Positions 41,191 through 48,856 of a stretch of 64,000 nt of DNA are shown in pieces. The stretch's first letter is position 1, and every line of letters begins with the position of its first letter. Made by a program: the position numbers and the translations under genes. The notes below the pieces were generated by a model. The model was not told the DNA's origin and made no database searches. It saw only the letters and a program-made list of their open reading frames with translations. The stretch spans positions 1 through 64,000 of the forward strand of contig JVKM01000024.1 in the NCBI GenBank assembly GCA_001072465.1, written 5' to 3'. The DNA comes from Xylanimonas cellulosilytica (lineage in GTDB: Bacteria; Actinomycetota; Actinomycetes; Actinomycetales; Actinomycetaceae).

Positions 41191-42164
41191 CAGATGGCCT
41201 CCGTCGATTCGATGCGGGCACCGCAGGCAGGCCCGTGGGTGGGGATCGCGCGCGCGACCGTGGGCGCGCCGCTCAGGGTGGCTGCGAGGGCTTGGGCGTG
41301 CTCAGCGTCGCGCGCGAGGGCTGCGACGGTCGGGCCGGATCCGGACAGGGTGACGGCCAGGGCTCCCGCATCCTTCGCGGCACCGATAGTCTCGGCCAGC
41401 TCGGGGCGCAGGCGCAGGGCGGGTGCCTGCAGGTCGTTGACGAGGCAGTGGCCCAGTTCCTCGGGTTCCCCGCACAGGGCAGCGACTTCCTCGGGCGTGG
41501 GTTCGGCGAGGGCGGGTGCGCTGGCCGCGTCGACTCTATCGAACTCGCGGAACACCTCGGGGGTGGACAGGCCCTCGTGGGACAGGAGCATCACCCAGTG
41601 GTGGCAGCCCTCCTCGTCCCCTTCACGCAGGACGCTCATGTGGTCTCCGCGCCCGGTTCCCAGCGCGATGCCACCCGCCAGGCACGCGGGGACGTCTGCG
41701 CCCAGCGAGCGGCCGATCGCCTGCAGCTGCTCGTCGCCCAGGCCCAGCTCCCACAGCTCATTGCAGGCCACCAGGGCGGCGGCCGCGTCGGCGGAGCCTC
41801 CGGCCATGCCGCCGGCGACGGGGACGCGCTTGTCGACGCGGATGCTCAGGCCAGCGGCGGTAGACGCCCAGGGGCCCGCGGCAGCGAGGCGCTGGAGGAC
41901 ACGCGCGGCGCGCACAGCCAGGTGGGTGGCCGGGTCCACGTCCGCCATGGCGCGGGTCGTAGCCTCATCAACACTGCCGTCGGGCAGGTACGCGACCGTC
42001 TCGACGCGCACGCCAGGCGTCTTGGACGTGCGCACGGTGACGGTTTCGCGCAGGTTCAGGGCCTCGAAAACCGTGACGAGGGGGTGGTAGCCGTCGGGCG
42101 TGGGCGCGCCGACGCGCAGGGTCAGGTTGACTTTTCCGGGCGCACTGGCGCGCACTTCACGCAT
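41190..42164 (-). CDS. ispE: 4-diphosphocytidyl-2-C-methyl-D-erythritol kinase
   Basis: 324 aa. GHMP kinase of the MEP isoprenoid pathway; phosphorylates CDP-methylerythritol. Motifs: ASAPGKVNLTLRVG at the N terminus, the ATP loop KRVPVAGGMAGGSADAAAAL, and AVTLSGSGPTVAAL near the C terminus. AGAAGGA precedes the ATG. Lies just downstream of rsmA, the classic rpfB-rsmA-ispE order. Confidence 0.95.
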   Translation of the reverse strand: MREVRASAPGKVNLTLRVGAPTPDGYHPLVTVFEALNLRETVTVRTSKTPGVRVETVAYLPDGSVDEATTRAMADVDPATHLAVRAARVLQRLAAAGPWASTAAGLSIRVDKRVPVAGGMAGGSADAAAALVACNELWELGLGDEQLQAIGRSLGADVPACLAGGIALGTGRGDHMSVLREGDEEGCHHWVMLLSHEGLSTPEVFREFDRVDAASAPALAEPTPEEVAALCGEPEELGHCLVNDLQAPALRLRPELAETIGAAKDAGALAVTLSGSGPTVAALARDAEHAQALAATLSGAPTVARAIPTHGPACGARIESTEAI

Positions 42165-42203
42165 GGCGTTCCTTCTTCCTACCGCTTGTCTGACCGACGG
42201 CCT

Positions 42204-43193
42204 TCAGCGGGCCGCGGTCGACGCCGCGAGGGTGCCGTTCGCGCGGGCCTCGATGACGGCGCGTCCCAGCTCGACGAACTCGTCGATCGAGAGGGTCTCG
42301 CCGCGGCGCGTCGGGTCGATGCCGGCAGCCGACAGGAGGGCCTCGGAGGCCTCGGGGCCGCCCGCCCAGTTCTTGAGGGCCGCACGCAGGGTCTTGCGGC
42401 GCTGGCCGAAGGCCACGTCGGTGACCTCGAAGGTGGCGCGGCGCAGCTCATCGTCGCCGCGCGGGGCCTCCAAGCGCGTGAGGCGCACGAGGGCGCTATC
42501 CACACCGGGCACGGGCCAGAACACGGAGCGGCCGATCGTCCCGGCGCGCTCGACAGAGCCATACCAGGAGGCCTTCACGGAGGGCACGCCGTAGGTGCGC
42601 GATCCGGGGCCGGCGGCCAGACGGTCCGCGACCTCTGCCTGGACCATGACGACGACGCCCTGGATGGAGGGGAAGGCCTCGAGCATGTTGAGCAGAACCG
42701 GCACGGCCACGTTGTACGGCAGGTTCGCGACGAGTTTCGTGGGGGCAGGCCAGTCCACGCCGAAGTCATCGACGCCGCTGATTTCCGTGGCGTCCATGGT
42801 GACGACGTGGAAGCGGTCGGCGGCCTCGCTCATGCGGGCGCGCACGGTCTCGGGCAGGGCTGCGGCCAGGGGCGGGTCGATCTCGACGGCACGCACGCGC
42901 GCGCCGACTTCCAGGAGCGCGAGCGTCAGGGAACCCAGGCCCGGGCCGACCTCGACGACCTCGTCACCCGCTTCGACGCCACCGGCTGCGACGATCTTGC
43001 GCACCGTGCCCGCGTCGTGCACAAAGTTCTGGCCGAGCACCTTGGTGGGGCGGATACCGAGCGCCTCGGAGATGGCCTTGACTTCAAGGGGACCGAGCAG
43101 GCCCGTCTCGGAGGGGACGGCTCCCTCGGGCAGGGTCGGGTCGAGGCGGCGGCGCGTGTCGCGCTGGTTACGGGGGCTGGAGGATCGGCTCAC
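42204..43193 (-). CDS. rsmA: 16S rRNA dimethyladenosine transferase
   Basis: 329 aa from GTG 43193. Dimethylates the two adjacent adenines near the 3' end of 16S rRNA. SAM motif: [28 protein letters not shown]; also [16 protein letters not shown] and the catalytic [18 protein letters not shown]. Start chosen because TAGACT (43201-43206) lies seven bases before this GTG; the frame is open further upstream into the DUF4230 end. Short unconserved N-terminal extension ([18 protein letters not shown]). Confidence 0.94.
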   Translation of the reverse strand: MSRSSSPRNQRDTRRRLDPTLPEGAVPSETGLLGPLEVKAISEALGIRPTKVLGQNFVHDAGTVRKIVAAGGVEAGDEVVEVGPGLGSLTLALLEVGARVRAVEIDPPLAAALPETVRARMSEAADRFHVVTMDATEISGVDDFGVDWPAPTKLVANLPYNVAVPVLLNMLEAFPSIQGVVVMVQAEVADRLAAGPGSRTYGVPSVKASWYGSVERAGTIGRSVFWPVPGVDSALVRLTRLEAPRGDDELRRATFEVTDVAFGQRRKTLRAALKNWAGGPEASEALLSAAGIDPTRRGETLSIDEFVELGRAVIEARANGTLAASTAAR

Positions 43194-43200
43194 GCTGGCA

Positions 43201-43206
43201 AGTCTA
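43201..43206 (-). promoter_or_regulatory. -10 box, leaderless start of rsmA
   Basis: TAGACT on the minus strand, seven bases before GTG at 43193. Confidence 0.58.
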
Positions 43207-43257
43207 GTGCACGGGGCCGACGAGGCCGGGGCTGGGGGCACTGTGAGGCTCGGAGCG

Positions 43258-43911
43258 TCACGGGGCGGGCGGAGGCGGCAGGACGACGCGCACCTCGTAC
43301 TTGCTAGCCTGCTCGCCAAGAACAGCGTTGACCTGCTTCTTCACGATGTCTTCCAAACGCCCCTGCGCCTTGTCAAGCAAGCCCTTGGAGACGGCCTCGT
43401 CTGCTGCGGCGGCTTCCCGATCCGCCAGGAATGTGGTGACCTCTCCGACCTCGATCTGGTTCACGATGGAGAAAGACTGGTCGTAGGTCTCGACCGAGGC
43501 AGGGTCGATGGACGCGGAGAGAATTTCGACGGCAGGCACGGTCACGGTCACGACGTGATTCGCCTCGTCAACCTCGACTTGAATGCGGCTGACGTCGGCC
43601 ACTCCGGCCTTCACCTCACCCGAATACGTGATGAGGTAATGGGAGCTTGTGCCCGGCACTTCCATGCCGAACACCTTGGTTCCCTCCTCAGAGTATTTCC
43701 CAACCTGGGTGAAGTTGTAGGACTCGGTGGCAAGTTCACCAATGTCCGCGAAAGAGTTTTTCACAAGAGTGGTGTCAACGGTAACGACAGGTTCCGCGCC
43801 CTGGTCCCCGGACCCGACGCCGAATACCGGGGCAGCCTTCATGCCACCGGCGAATCCTGCACCTGCGATCACCACAGACGCAACCAACTTAGCAACGGTG
43901 GAATAACCCAT
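43258..43911 (-). CDS. DUF4230 membrane-anchored protein
   Basis: 217 aa. One N-terminal transmembrane helix ([19 protein letters not shown]), then an extracytoplasmic DUF4230 domain: [16 protein letters not shown]..., [51 protein letters not shown] helical tail with [35 protein letters not shown] closes it. Function unknown. GTGAGG precedes the ATG. It interrupts the usual rpfB-rsmA adjacency and is the gene served by the 19-bp repeat array. Confidence 0.82.
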   Translation of the reverse strand: MGYSTVAKLVASVVIAGAGFAGGMKAAPVFGVGSGDQGAEPVVTVDTTLVKNSFADIGELATESYNFTQVGKYSEEGTKVFGMEVPGTSSHYLITYSGEVKAGVADVSRIQVEVDEANHVVTVTVPAVEILSASIDPASVETYDQSFSIVNQIEVGEVTTFLADREAAAADEAVSKGLLDKAQGRLEDIVKKQVNAVLGEQASKYEVRVVLPPPPAP

Positions 43912-43961
43912 GACGACCTCACTGACACAACCGCGATGAATATTAGGTAACCTTCATGGGG

Positions 43962-43990
43962 ATTGTAGGGGAAGTGTCAAGGCGATACAA
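43962..43990 (-). promoter_or_regulatory. promoter of the DUF4230 gene
   Basis: On the minus strand TTGTAT (43985-43990), a 17-base spacer and TACAAT (43962-43967). The predicted start near 43955 gives a leader of about 45 bases containing AGGTAACCT (43944-43952), a palindrome that shares its core with the upstream 19-bp repeats. Confidence 0.65.
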
Positions 43991-44000
43991 CAGCGGTGCC

Positions 44001-44147
44001 ACGCAGATAGGTTACGCCCATCCGGATAGGTTGCACGCTTCCGGATAGGTTAGCCACATCCGGATAGGTTAATAAGCTATCCGGATGCTCGTTACCTATC
44101 CAGATGTTCGTTACCTATCCGGATGTTCGTTACCTATCCGGATGAGC
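44001..44147. repeat. array of eight 19-bp units, four forward and four inverted
   Basis: Forward units begin at 44001, 44020, 44039 and 44058 with consensus ATCCGGATAGGTTA plus five variable bases. Inverted units begin at 44072, 44091, 44110 and 44129 with consensus GTTACCTATCCGGATG plus three bases. The period is exactly 19 within each half; the halves meet head to head with a 5-base overlap (44072-44076). The palindrome TCCGGA sits in six units. The array starts ten bases upstream of the DUF4230 -35 box, so it is probably a multi-site regulator-binding region. Confidence 0.9.
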
Positions 44148-44223
44148 TCGCTCTGAGAGCCACCACACCAGCGCGCCCACAAGCACAACCACCACACCAG
44201 CGCGAGCCCACCCGCGCACCGGC

Positions 44224-44263
44224 AAAAAAGCCGGGTCCGACAACCTTCGTTGCCAGACCCGGC
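44224..44263 (-). terminator. terminator of the G5/transglycosylase gene
   Basis: GCCGGGTC pairs with GACCCGGC, with an inner CAAC/GTTG extension, followed on the minus strand by TTTTTT. A textbook intrinsic terminator, 19 bp past the stop codon. Confidence 0.92.
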
Positions 44264-44281
44264 CCTCACAAGCTCTCAGGC

Positions 44282-45721
44282 TTAGTACCAGCCAACCGCG
44301 TTGGAGTGCGCCCAGGCGGAGCAGGGCGTGCCGTAGCGGCCCTTGATGTAGCCGATGCCCCAGTTGATCTGGGTGATCGGGTTGGTACGCCAGTCAGCAC
44401 CGGCCGAGGCCATCTTGGAGCCCGGCAGCGACTGCGGGATGCCGTACGCACCCGACGAGGCGTTCTCAGCGTAGGGGTTCCACTGCGACTCGCGGTTCCA
44501 CAGGAGGATCAGGCACTGGTACTCGCTGTCGCCCCAGCCCTGGGCTGCGACGAGGGGCTTGGCCAGTGAACGCGGGTCCTCGCCGGAGTAGGTGGTCGGG
44601 ACGGCGCCCGCAGCGGCAGCGGCAGCGGCGGCTGCGGCAGCGGTGGCGGAGTCAGTATTCTTCGTGTCGGCTGCGATCGCGGCGATCTCTTCCTTCGTGG
44701 AGATCGTGCCGAGCTTCGCGCGGTAGCGCACGGAGGTCGTGCCGTCCGCCTCAACCTTCTCCTCGAGGGTGGCCTTCGGGTCGATGCCTGCGGCGACGAG
44801 GGCGGCCGGCGTGGCCTCCTTCGTACCCTCACTGCGCACCTGGGTCACGGGCTGGGACGTGGAGTGCTCGGTGATCGGCACGGAGGTCAGGACCTCGTCG
44901 CCCTTCTTCTCCTGCCACACGGTCCACGTGGTCGCGCCGTTGACGCCGGCCGTCGTCACCTGGGATTCGCCGACGAAGAGGTCGGAGCTGGTCGTCGTCG
45001 TCTCACTGAAGGGGATCTCAACGGTCTCGGTGGCCTCACCGCGGGTGACGCGGCTGACGTTGATCGACAGCTCGCCGGCCTCGCCCGTCGTGACGTTCAC
45101 GCGGTCGAGGGGATGCACGGAGACACCGGAGGCTTCGAGGATCGCGCGGGCGTCCTGCCCGGGACGTGCGGCGACCTCGCGCGTCGTACCATCCACCGTG
45201 ACGACGACGTTGCGAGCGCGCGACACGAGCGGGGTGAGCTCATCACGCGACGAGGAACGGTCAGCGGCGAGGCTGACGGCCGAGCCCAGCGGAGCGGCGT
45301 CCGCGAGGATCGCATCGGCCGACGAGGCCGTGGTCCACAGGGTACGGGTCTGACCGTCGACGGTCACCGTGTACGGCTTGGAGGTGCGCACGACGATCGT
45401 GTCGCCATCGCGCACGGCCTCGCCGGTGCCGGGCTGAACGAGGTCGTTGCTGCCAACGCTCACGCCCGCGGCATGCAGCGCGTCGCCGACGGTGTTACCC
45501 CAGGAGGTCACGGGGCGCGAGACGCCGTTGACCTCGAGCATGACGGACGTATGCGAGGAGGCGACACCGACGCCGGCGACGCCGAGGACACCCGCCGAGG
45601 CGAGGGTGGCGACGCCAAGGACGATGCGCGGGGAAGGCGCGAAGGAACGCACGTGGGCGCCCAGGACGTGCAGGGCGCTTGCGGCGGACGCACTCAGGGA
45701 GGTGCTCAGGTGGTGGTTCAC
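44282..45721 (-). CDS. Rpf-like secreted protein: DUF348 repeats, G5 domain, lytic-transglycosylase-type C terminus
   Basis: 479 aa. An N-terminal hydrophobic segment (RIVLGVATLASAGVLGVAGVGVA), DUF348 repeats (VMLEVNGVSRPVTSWGNTVGDALHAAGV; YTVTVDGQTRTLWTTASSADAILADA; VVVTVDGTTREVAARPGQDARAILEASGV), a G5 domain (IPFSETTTTSSDLFVGESQVTTAGVNG...), a poly-Ala linker and a lysozyme-fold C terminus with Glu in LWNRESQWN plus GAYGIPQSLPGSKM. The same chassis as RpfB with a different catalytic end. TGGAG precedes the GTG start. Confidence 0.82.
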   Translation of the reverse strand: MNHHLSTSLSASAASALHVLGAHVRSFAPSPRIVLGVATLASAGVLGVAGVGVASSHTSVMLEVNGVSRPVTSWGNTVGDALHAAGVSVGSNDLVQPGTGEAVRDGDTIVVRTSKPYTVTVDGQTRTLWTTASSADAILADAAPLGSAVSLAADRSSSRDELTPLVSRARNVVVTVDGTTREVAARPGQDARAILEASGVSVHPLDRVNVTTGEAGELSINVSRVTRGEATETVEIPFSETTTTSSDLFVGESQVTTAGVNGATTWTVWQEKKGDEVLTSVPITEHSTSQPVTQVRSEGTKEATPAALVAAGIDPKATLEEKVEADGTTSVRYRAKLGTISTKEEIAAIAADTKNTDSATAAAAAAAAAAAGAVPTTYSGEDPRSLAKPLVAAQGWGDSEYQCLILLWNRESQWNPYAENASSGAYGIPQSLPGSKMASAGADWRTNPITQINWGIGYIKGRYGTPCSAWAHSNAVGWY

Positions 45722-45817
45722 GATTCTCCAGTTACTCGCTATCGATACTGCCGGTCAGCTTAACGTGCACGCACGCGGGCGCACCAGGGTCTGGCCACGC
45801 CCGCGTGCAATGTCACG

Positions 45818-46978
45818 TCAGACGAGGCCCAGCTTGTAGGCGCAGCCCCACTGGCCCCAACCGGAGCGCTGCTGGAGCATGCGCGCACGCATGGTCTGCT
45901 CCTCCACGGAGGCGTCGGAGGGCAGGCCGGAGCCGCCCACGGAACGCCACGTCGGCAGAGAGAACTGGTACATGCCGTAGTAGCCGTTGCCCGTGTTGAT
46001 CGACGGGTTGCCACCGGACTCGCACTGGGCGATGGCCGCCCAGATCGAAGCGTCGTCGCCGGAGACGGCGGCGGGAGCAGAAGCAGACGAACCAGACGAG
46101 GAGGAGCCCGAAGAAGCGGACGAGGAGGACGCGCTGGACGACGTATCCTCGGCCTTCTTCGCCTTCGTGCCCTTGGAGACGATGCGCTTGGTGGGCTCGG
46201 TGCGGGTCGTGGACAGGACGGCGGAGACGGTGACGTTGCCGTCGATGGTCTCCTGGTAGGTCTCGGTCACCTCGGAGCCGGCAGCGCCTTCCTGCACGGT
46301 CTTCTCGGTACCCTCTTCGGCCTCGACATCCTCGCGCTCTTCGGTCTCGTACGGGATCTCGGTCGTGGAGGAAACGGTGCCGCGCACGACGCGCGCGACC
46401 CGCAGGGTGGCATCGCCGCCGTTGTTCTCGAGGGTCACGCGGTCGATCGGACCGGCGCTGACGCCCGCCTTCTCGAGGATCGCGGTCGTGCCCTCGTCGG
46501 AGGAGACGACGACGTCCGTCGTGGTGCCGTCGGCGACGACGTGGACGGTCTGGCCGGCCTCGGCGACGGGCATCTCGGCGCGGGTGTAGGAGCGGTCGGC
46601 CGCCATGGACGCAGCGGAGGCCGGCAGGGCCGAGAGCACGCCAGAAATCGACGAGGCAGTGGACCACGCCGTGGTCTGGTTGCCGTCGACCGTCACGTCG
46701 TACTCGGTCGCGGTGCGCACAACGACGGTGTCACCGCTCGCGACGGTCTGGTTGGAGGCGGGGGCGACGAGGTCGTGGTCGCCGACGGTCACGCCCGCGC
46801 TATGCAGAGCATCGCCTGCGGTCGTGAAGAAGCCTGAGACATCGCGGGTCACGCCGTCAACTTCGACGGTGACGTGGCGATAGGAGGTGCCGATGGCAGT
46901 GGCCGCGGTGCCGGCCACGACAAGGGCCGTCGCGGCTGCGACGGAAATGACGGTTGTACGAGAGGGCTGAAAGCTCAC
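45818..46978 (-). CDS. rpfB: resuscitation-promoting factor RpfB
   Basis: 386 aa from GTG 46978 with GGAG upstream; the 48-codon extension has no better start. Transmembrane/signal segment (TTVISVAAATALVVAGTAATAIG), DUF348 repeats, a G5 domain (IPYETEEREDVEAEEGTEKTVQEGAAG), a Ser-rich linker (SSSASSSSASSGSSSSGSSAS) and a C-terminal Rpf domain: IWAAIAQCESGGN (catalytic Glu), NTGNGYYGMYQFSLPTWRSVGG. Cuts peptidoglycan and wakes dormant cells. Between tatD and a paralogue; upstream of rsmA and ispE. Confidence 0.93.
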   Translation of the reverse strand: MSFQPSRTTVISVAAATALVVAGTAATAIGTSYRHVTVEVDGVTRDVSGFFTTAGDALHSAGVTVGDHDLVAPASNQTVASGDTVVVRTATEYDVTVDGNQTTAWSTASSISGVLSALPASAASMAADRSYTRAEMPVAEAGQTVHVVADGTTTDVVVSSDEGTTAILEKAGVSAGPIDRVTLENNGGDATLRVARVVRGTVSSTTEIPYETEEREDVEAEEGTEKTVQEGAAGSEVTETYQETIDGNVTVSAVLSTTRTEPTKRIVSKGTKAKKAEDTSSSASSSSASSGSSSSGSSASAPAAVSGDDASIWAAIAQCESGGNPSINTGNGYYGMYQFSLPTWRSVGGSGLPSDASVEEQTMRARMLQQRSGWGQWGCAYKLGLV

Positions 46979-47197
46979 GTGTCTCCAGACTTTGTAGGTT
47001 CCGTTTCGGGGCCGCACCAACGCATCCCCGCGGACTGCGGGTGCATCAGACGGGCAGGCCAATTCGGACTGACACTCCCACCGTAACCAATTTGTTACCG
47101 TCGCGCGACCACTTTGACGCAATTCACCAGTCAGAGAACGCGCGCAGAAAGGTCGCGCGAAGCTCGATAACCCGCGCTCATCACAGGAGAGATACCC

Positions 47198-48109
47198 TCA
47201 CCAGGTGCCGTAGACCGCCTCGGTGTTCGCCCGCAGCTGGTCGCACGCCGCCGCCTCGCTGACGCCCCACTGATCCGCAATGAAACGCACGGTGTGCGCC
47301 ATGACGTACGAGGCGTTAGGACAGCCGCGCCACGGCACGGGCGTCAGGTACGGGGCGTCGGTCTCGACGAGGACGAGCTCGCGCGGAAGGACCGCGAGCG
47401 CGGCGCGCAGGTCGGAGTTCGCGGGGTATGTGATGGGGCCGGCGAAGGAGGCGTACCATCCGCGCTCGGCGAGGTGCTGCGCCATCGCCGCGTCCCCCGA
47501 GTAGCAGTGGAAGACGATGCGCTGGTCCGCGCTCGCACGCTCGTCGAGAATCGCGAGGGTGTCCTCGTGGGCGTCGCGGTCGTGGATCTGTAGGGGGAGG
47601 CCGGCGCGCTGCGCCATGTCGATGTGCGCGCGGAAGGACTCCTTCTGCGCCTCGCGGCCCGGGTCGGCGGTGCGGAAATAATCCAGACCGCTCTCCCCCA
47701 CCGCAACGACCATCGGATCGTCCAGCCGAGCCTCGACGGCAGCCAGGGCCTCGTCGAGGGGCACGTGGTAGTCGCGCACGACGGGGACCAGACCGTCGGG
47801 CGAAGGATCCGCACAGCCCGCGTGCAGGGCCGCTTCGTTGGGGTGGATCGCGATCGCGACGCGCACGCCCTCGTGAGTGCGCGCCAGCTCGATCATCGGG
47901 TCGAAGTCGGGCAGCTCGCAGGCGCTCGAAATCATCCGGGTGACGCCCACCTCGCGGGCACGCTCCAGCTGCTCCTCGAGGCTGAGCGCCACGCCCTCGC
48001 GCCGGGGGATCTCGCCGACGTGGGTGGGCAGGTGGGTGTGGTTGTCCACCACGGGCGCCGCCAGGGGCGCGGGCGCGTCGGGCCAGGGACGAGGCTTACG
48101 CGGGCTCAT
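47198..48109 (-). CDS. tatD: TatD-family metal-dependent hydrolase
   Basis: 303 aa. TIM-barrel amidohydrolase-like nuclease: VVDNHTHLPTH near residue 20, HPNEAAL, VAVGESGLDYFRT, LPLQIHDRDAH, IVFHCYSGDAAMAQHL, LVETDAPYLTPVPWRG. ATG 48109 chosen because the protein then begins MSPRKPRPWPD shortly before the conserved core; no strong ribosome-binding site is visible. It precedes rpfB, the standard actinobacterial order. Confidence 0.92.
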   Translation of the reverse strand: MSPRKPRPWPDAPAPLAAPVVDNHTHLPTHVGEIPRREGVALSLEEQLERAREVGVTRMISSACELPDFDPMIELARTHEGVRVAIAIHPNEAALHAGCADPSPDGLVPVVRDYHVPLDEALAAVEARLDDPMVVAVGESGLDYFRTADPGREAQKESFRAHIDMAQRAGLPLQIHDRDAHEDTLAILDERASADQRIVFHCYSGDAAMAQHLAERGWYASFAGPITYPANSDLRAALAVLPRELVLVETDAPYLTPVPWRGCPNASYVMAHTVRFIADQWGVSEAAACDQLRANTEAVYGTW

Positions 48110-48158
48110 GCGAGGGCAGTGACCTTTCGGGGAGGGACGGGAACGAGGCGGGCGCGCG

Positions 48159-48743
48159 TCAGCGGGCGAGCACGACGCCGCGGGCGACCTCCTCGACGAC
48201 ATCGTCGCCGAGGAGGAGGCGGACGATTTCGAGGCCGAGCTCCAGGGAGGTGCCGGCGCCGCGGCTGGTGATGATCTGCTCGTCGACGACGACCGGGTTC
48301 TCGTGGACGATCGCGCCGCCCTCGGCGATGGCCTTGACGAACGCGGGGTTCGCGGTCGCGTGGCGGCCGTCGAGGACGCCCAGCTCGGACAGGATCGAGG
48401 GGGCCGCACAAATCGCTGCAATGGGCTGGGAGGCGTCGGAGCGGCGCAGCACCTCAGCCTGGATCGCGGGGGTGCCCTTCAGGCCCAGGGTGCCGGGCAT
48501 GCCGCCGGGCAGGAAGAGGACGGTGTAGGTGGACAGGTCCACATCCTCAAGCATGAGGTCGGCGACGACGCGGATGCCGTGCGAGCTGGTCACGTGACGC
48601 GCGTCGGTCACGGAGATCAGGTCCGAGCGCACGCCGGCGCGATACAGAACGTCGGCGACGGCCAGGGCCTCGACCTCTTCGAAGCCGTCGGCCAGCATGA
48701 TGGCAACGGTGGCGTCGGTGGCAAGCTTGTCGGGAGTGGGCAT
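48159..48743 (-). CDS. DJ-1/PfpI family protein (YajL-like)
   Basis: 194 aa. Glu in MLADGFEEVEAL (near 18-24), nucleophile Cys in AAICAAPSIL (near 109), and TSRGAGTSLELGL near the C terminus. DJ-1-type proteins act in oxidative or carbonyl stress, with deglycase/chaperone activity debated. AAGAGGAAT precedes the ATG. It lies 50 bp upstream of tatD in the same direction. Confidence 0.9.
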   Translation of the reverse strand: MPTPDKLATDATVAIMLADGFEEVEALAVADVLYRAGVRSDLISVTDARHVTSSHGIRVVADLMLEDVDLSTYTVLFLPGGMPGTLGLKGTPAIQAEVLRRSDASQPIAAICAAPSILSELGVLDGRHATANPAFVKAIAEGGAIVHENPVVVDEQIITSRGAGTSLELGLEIVRLLLGDDVVEEVARGVVLAR

Positions 48744-48822
48744 GATTCCTCTTTCCTCGCGGCTACTGAAACGAGCGTTACGCCCAGGTTAGCGCAGCCG
48801 CACGTGCCCCGTGGATGCGCCA

Positions 48823-48850
48823 CGGCCTCGTCCCATAGGAGACGAGGCCG
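48823..48850 (-). terminator. terminator of the large ABC fusion gene
   Basis: CGGCCTCGTC (48823-48832) pairs with GACGAGGCCG (48841-48850), just past the stop codon at 48857. Same recurrent core. Confidence 0.75.
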
Positions 48851-48856
48851 CGTGCA

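Noticed and set aside
44001-44147. CRISPR array
   Set aside because: Spacers would be only about five bases, units are in both orientations, and no cas genes are present.
46979-47197. possible cyclic-di-AMP (ydaO-type) riboswitch upstream of rpfB
   Set aside because: Some rpf genes have one, but I could not find the conserved core in this leader; only short GC-rich stems are visible.
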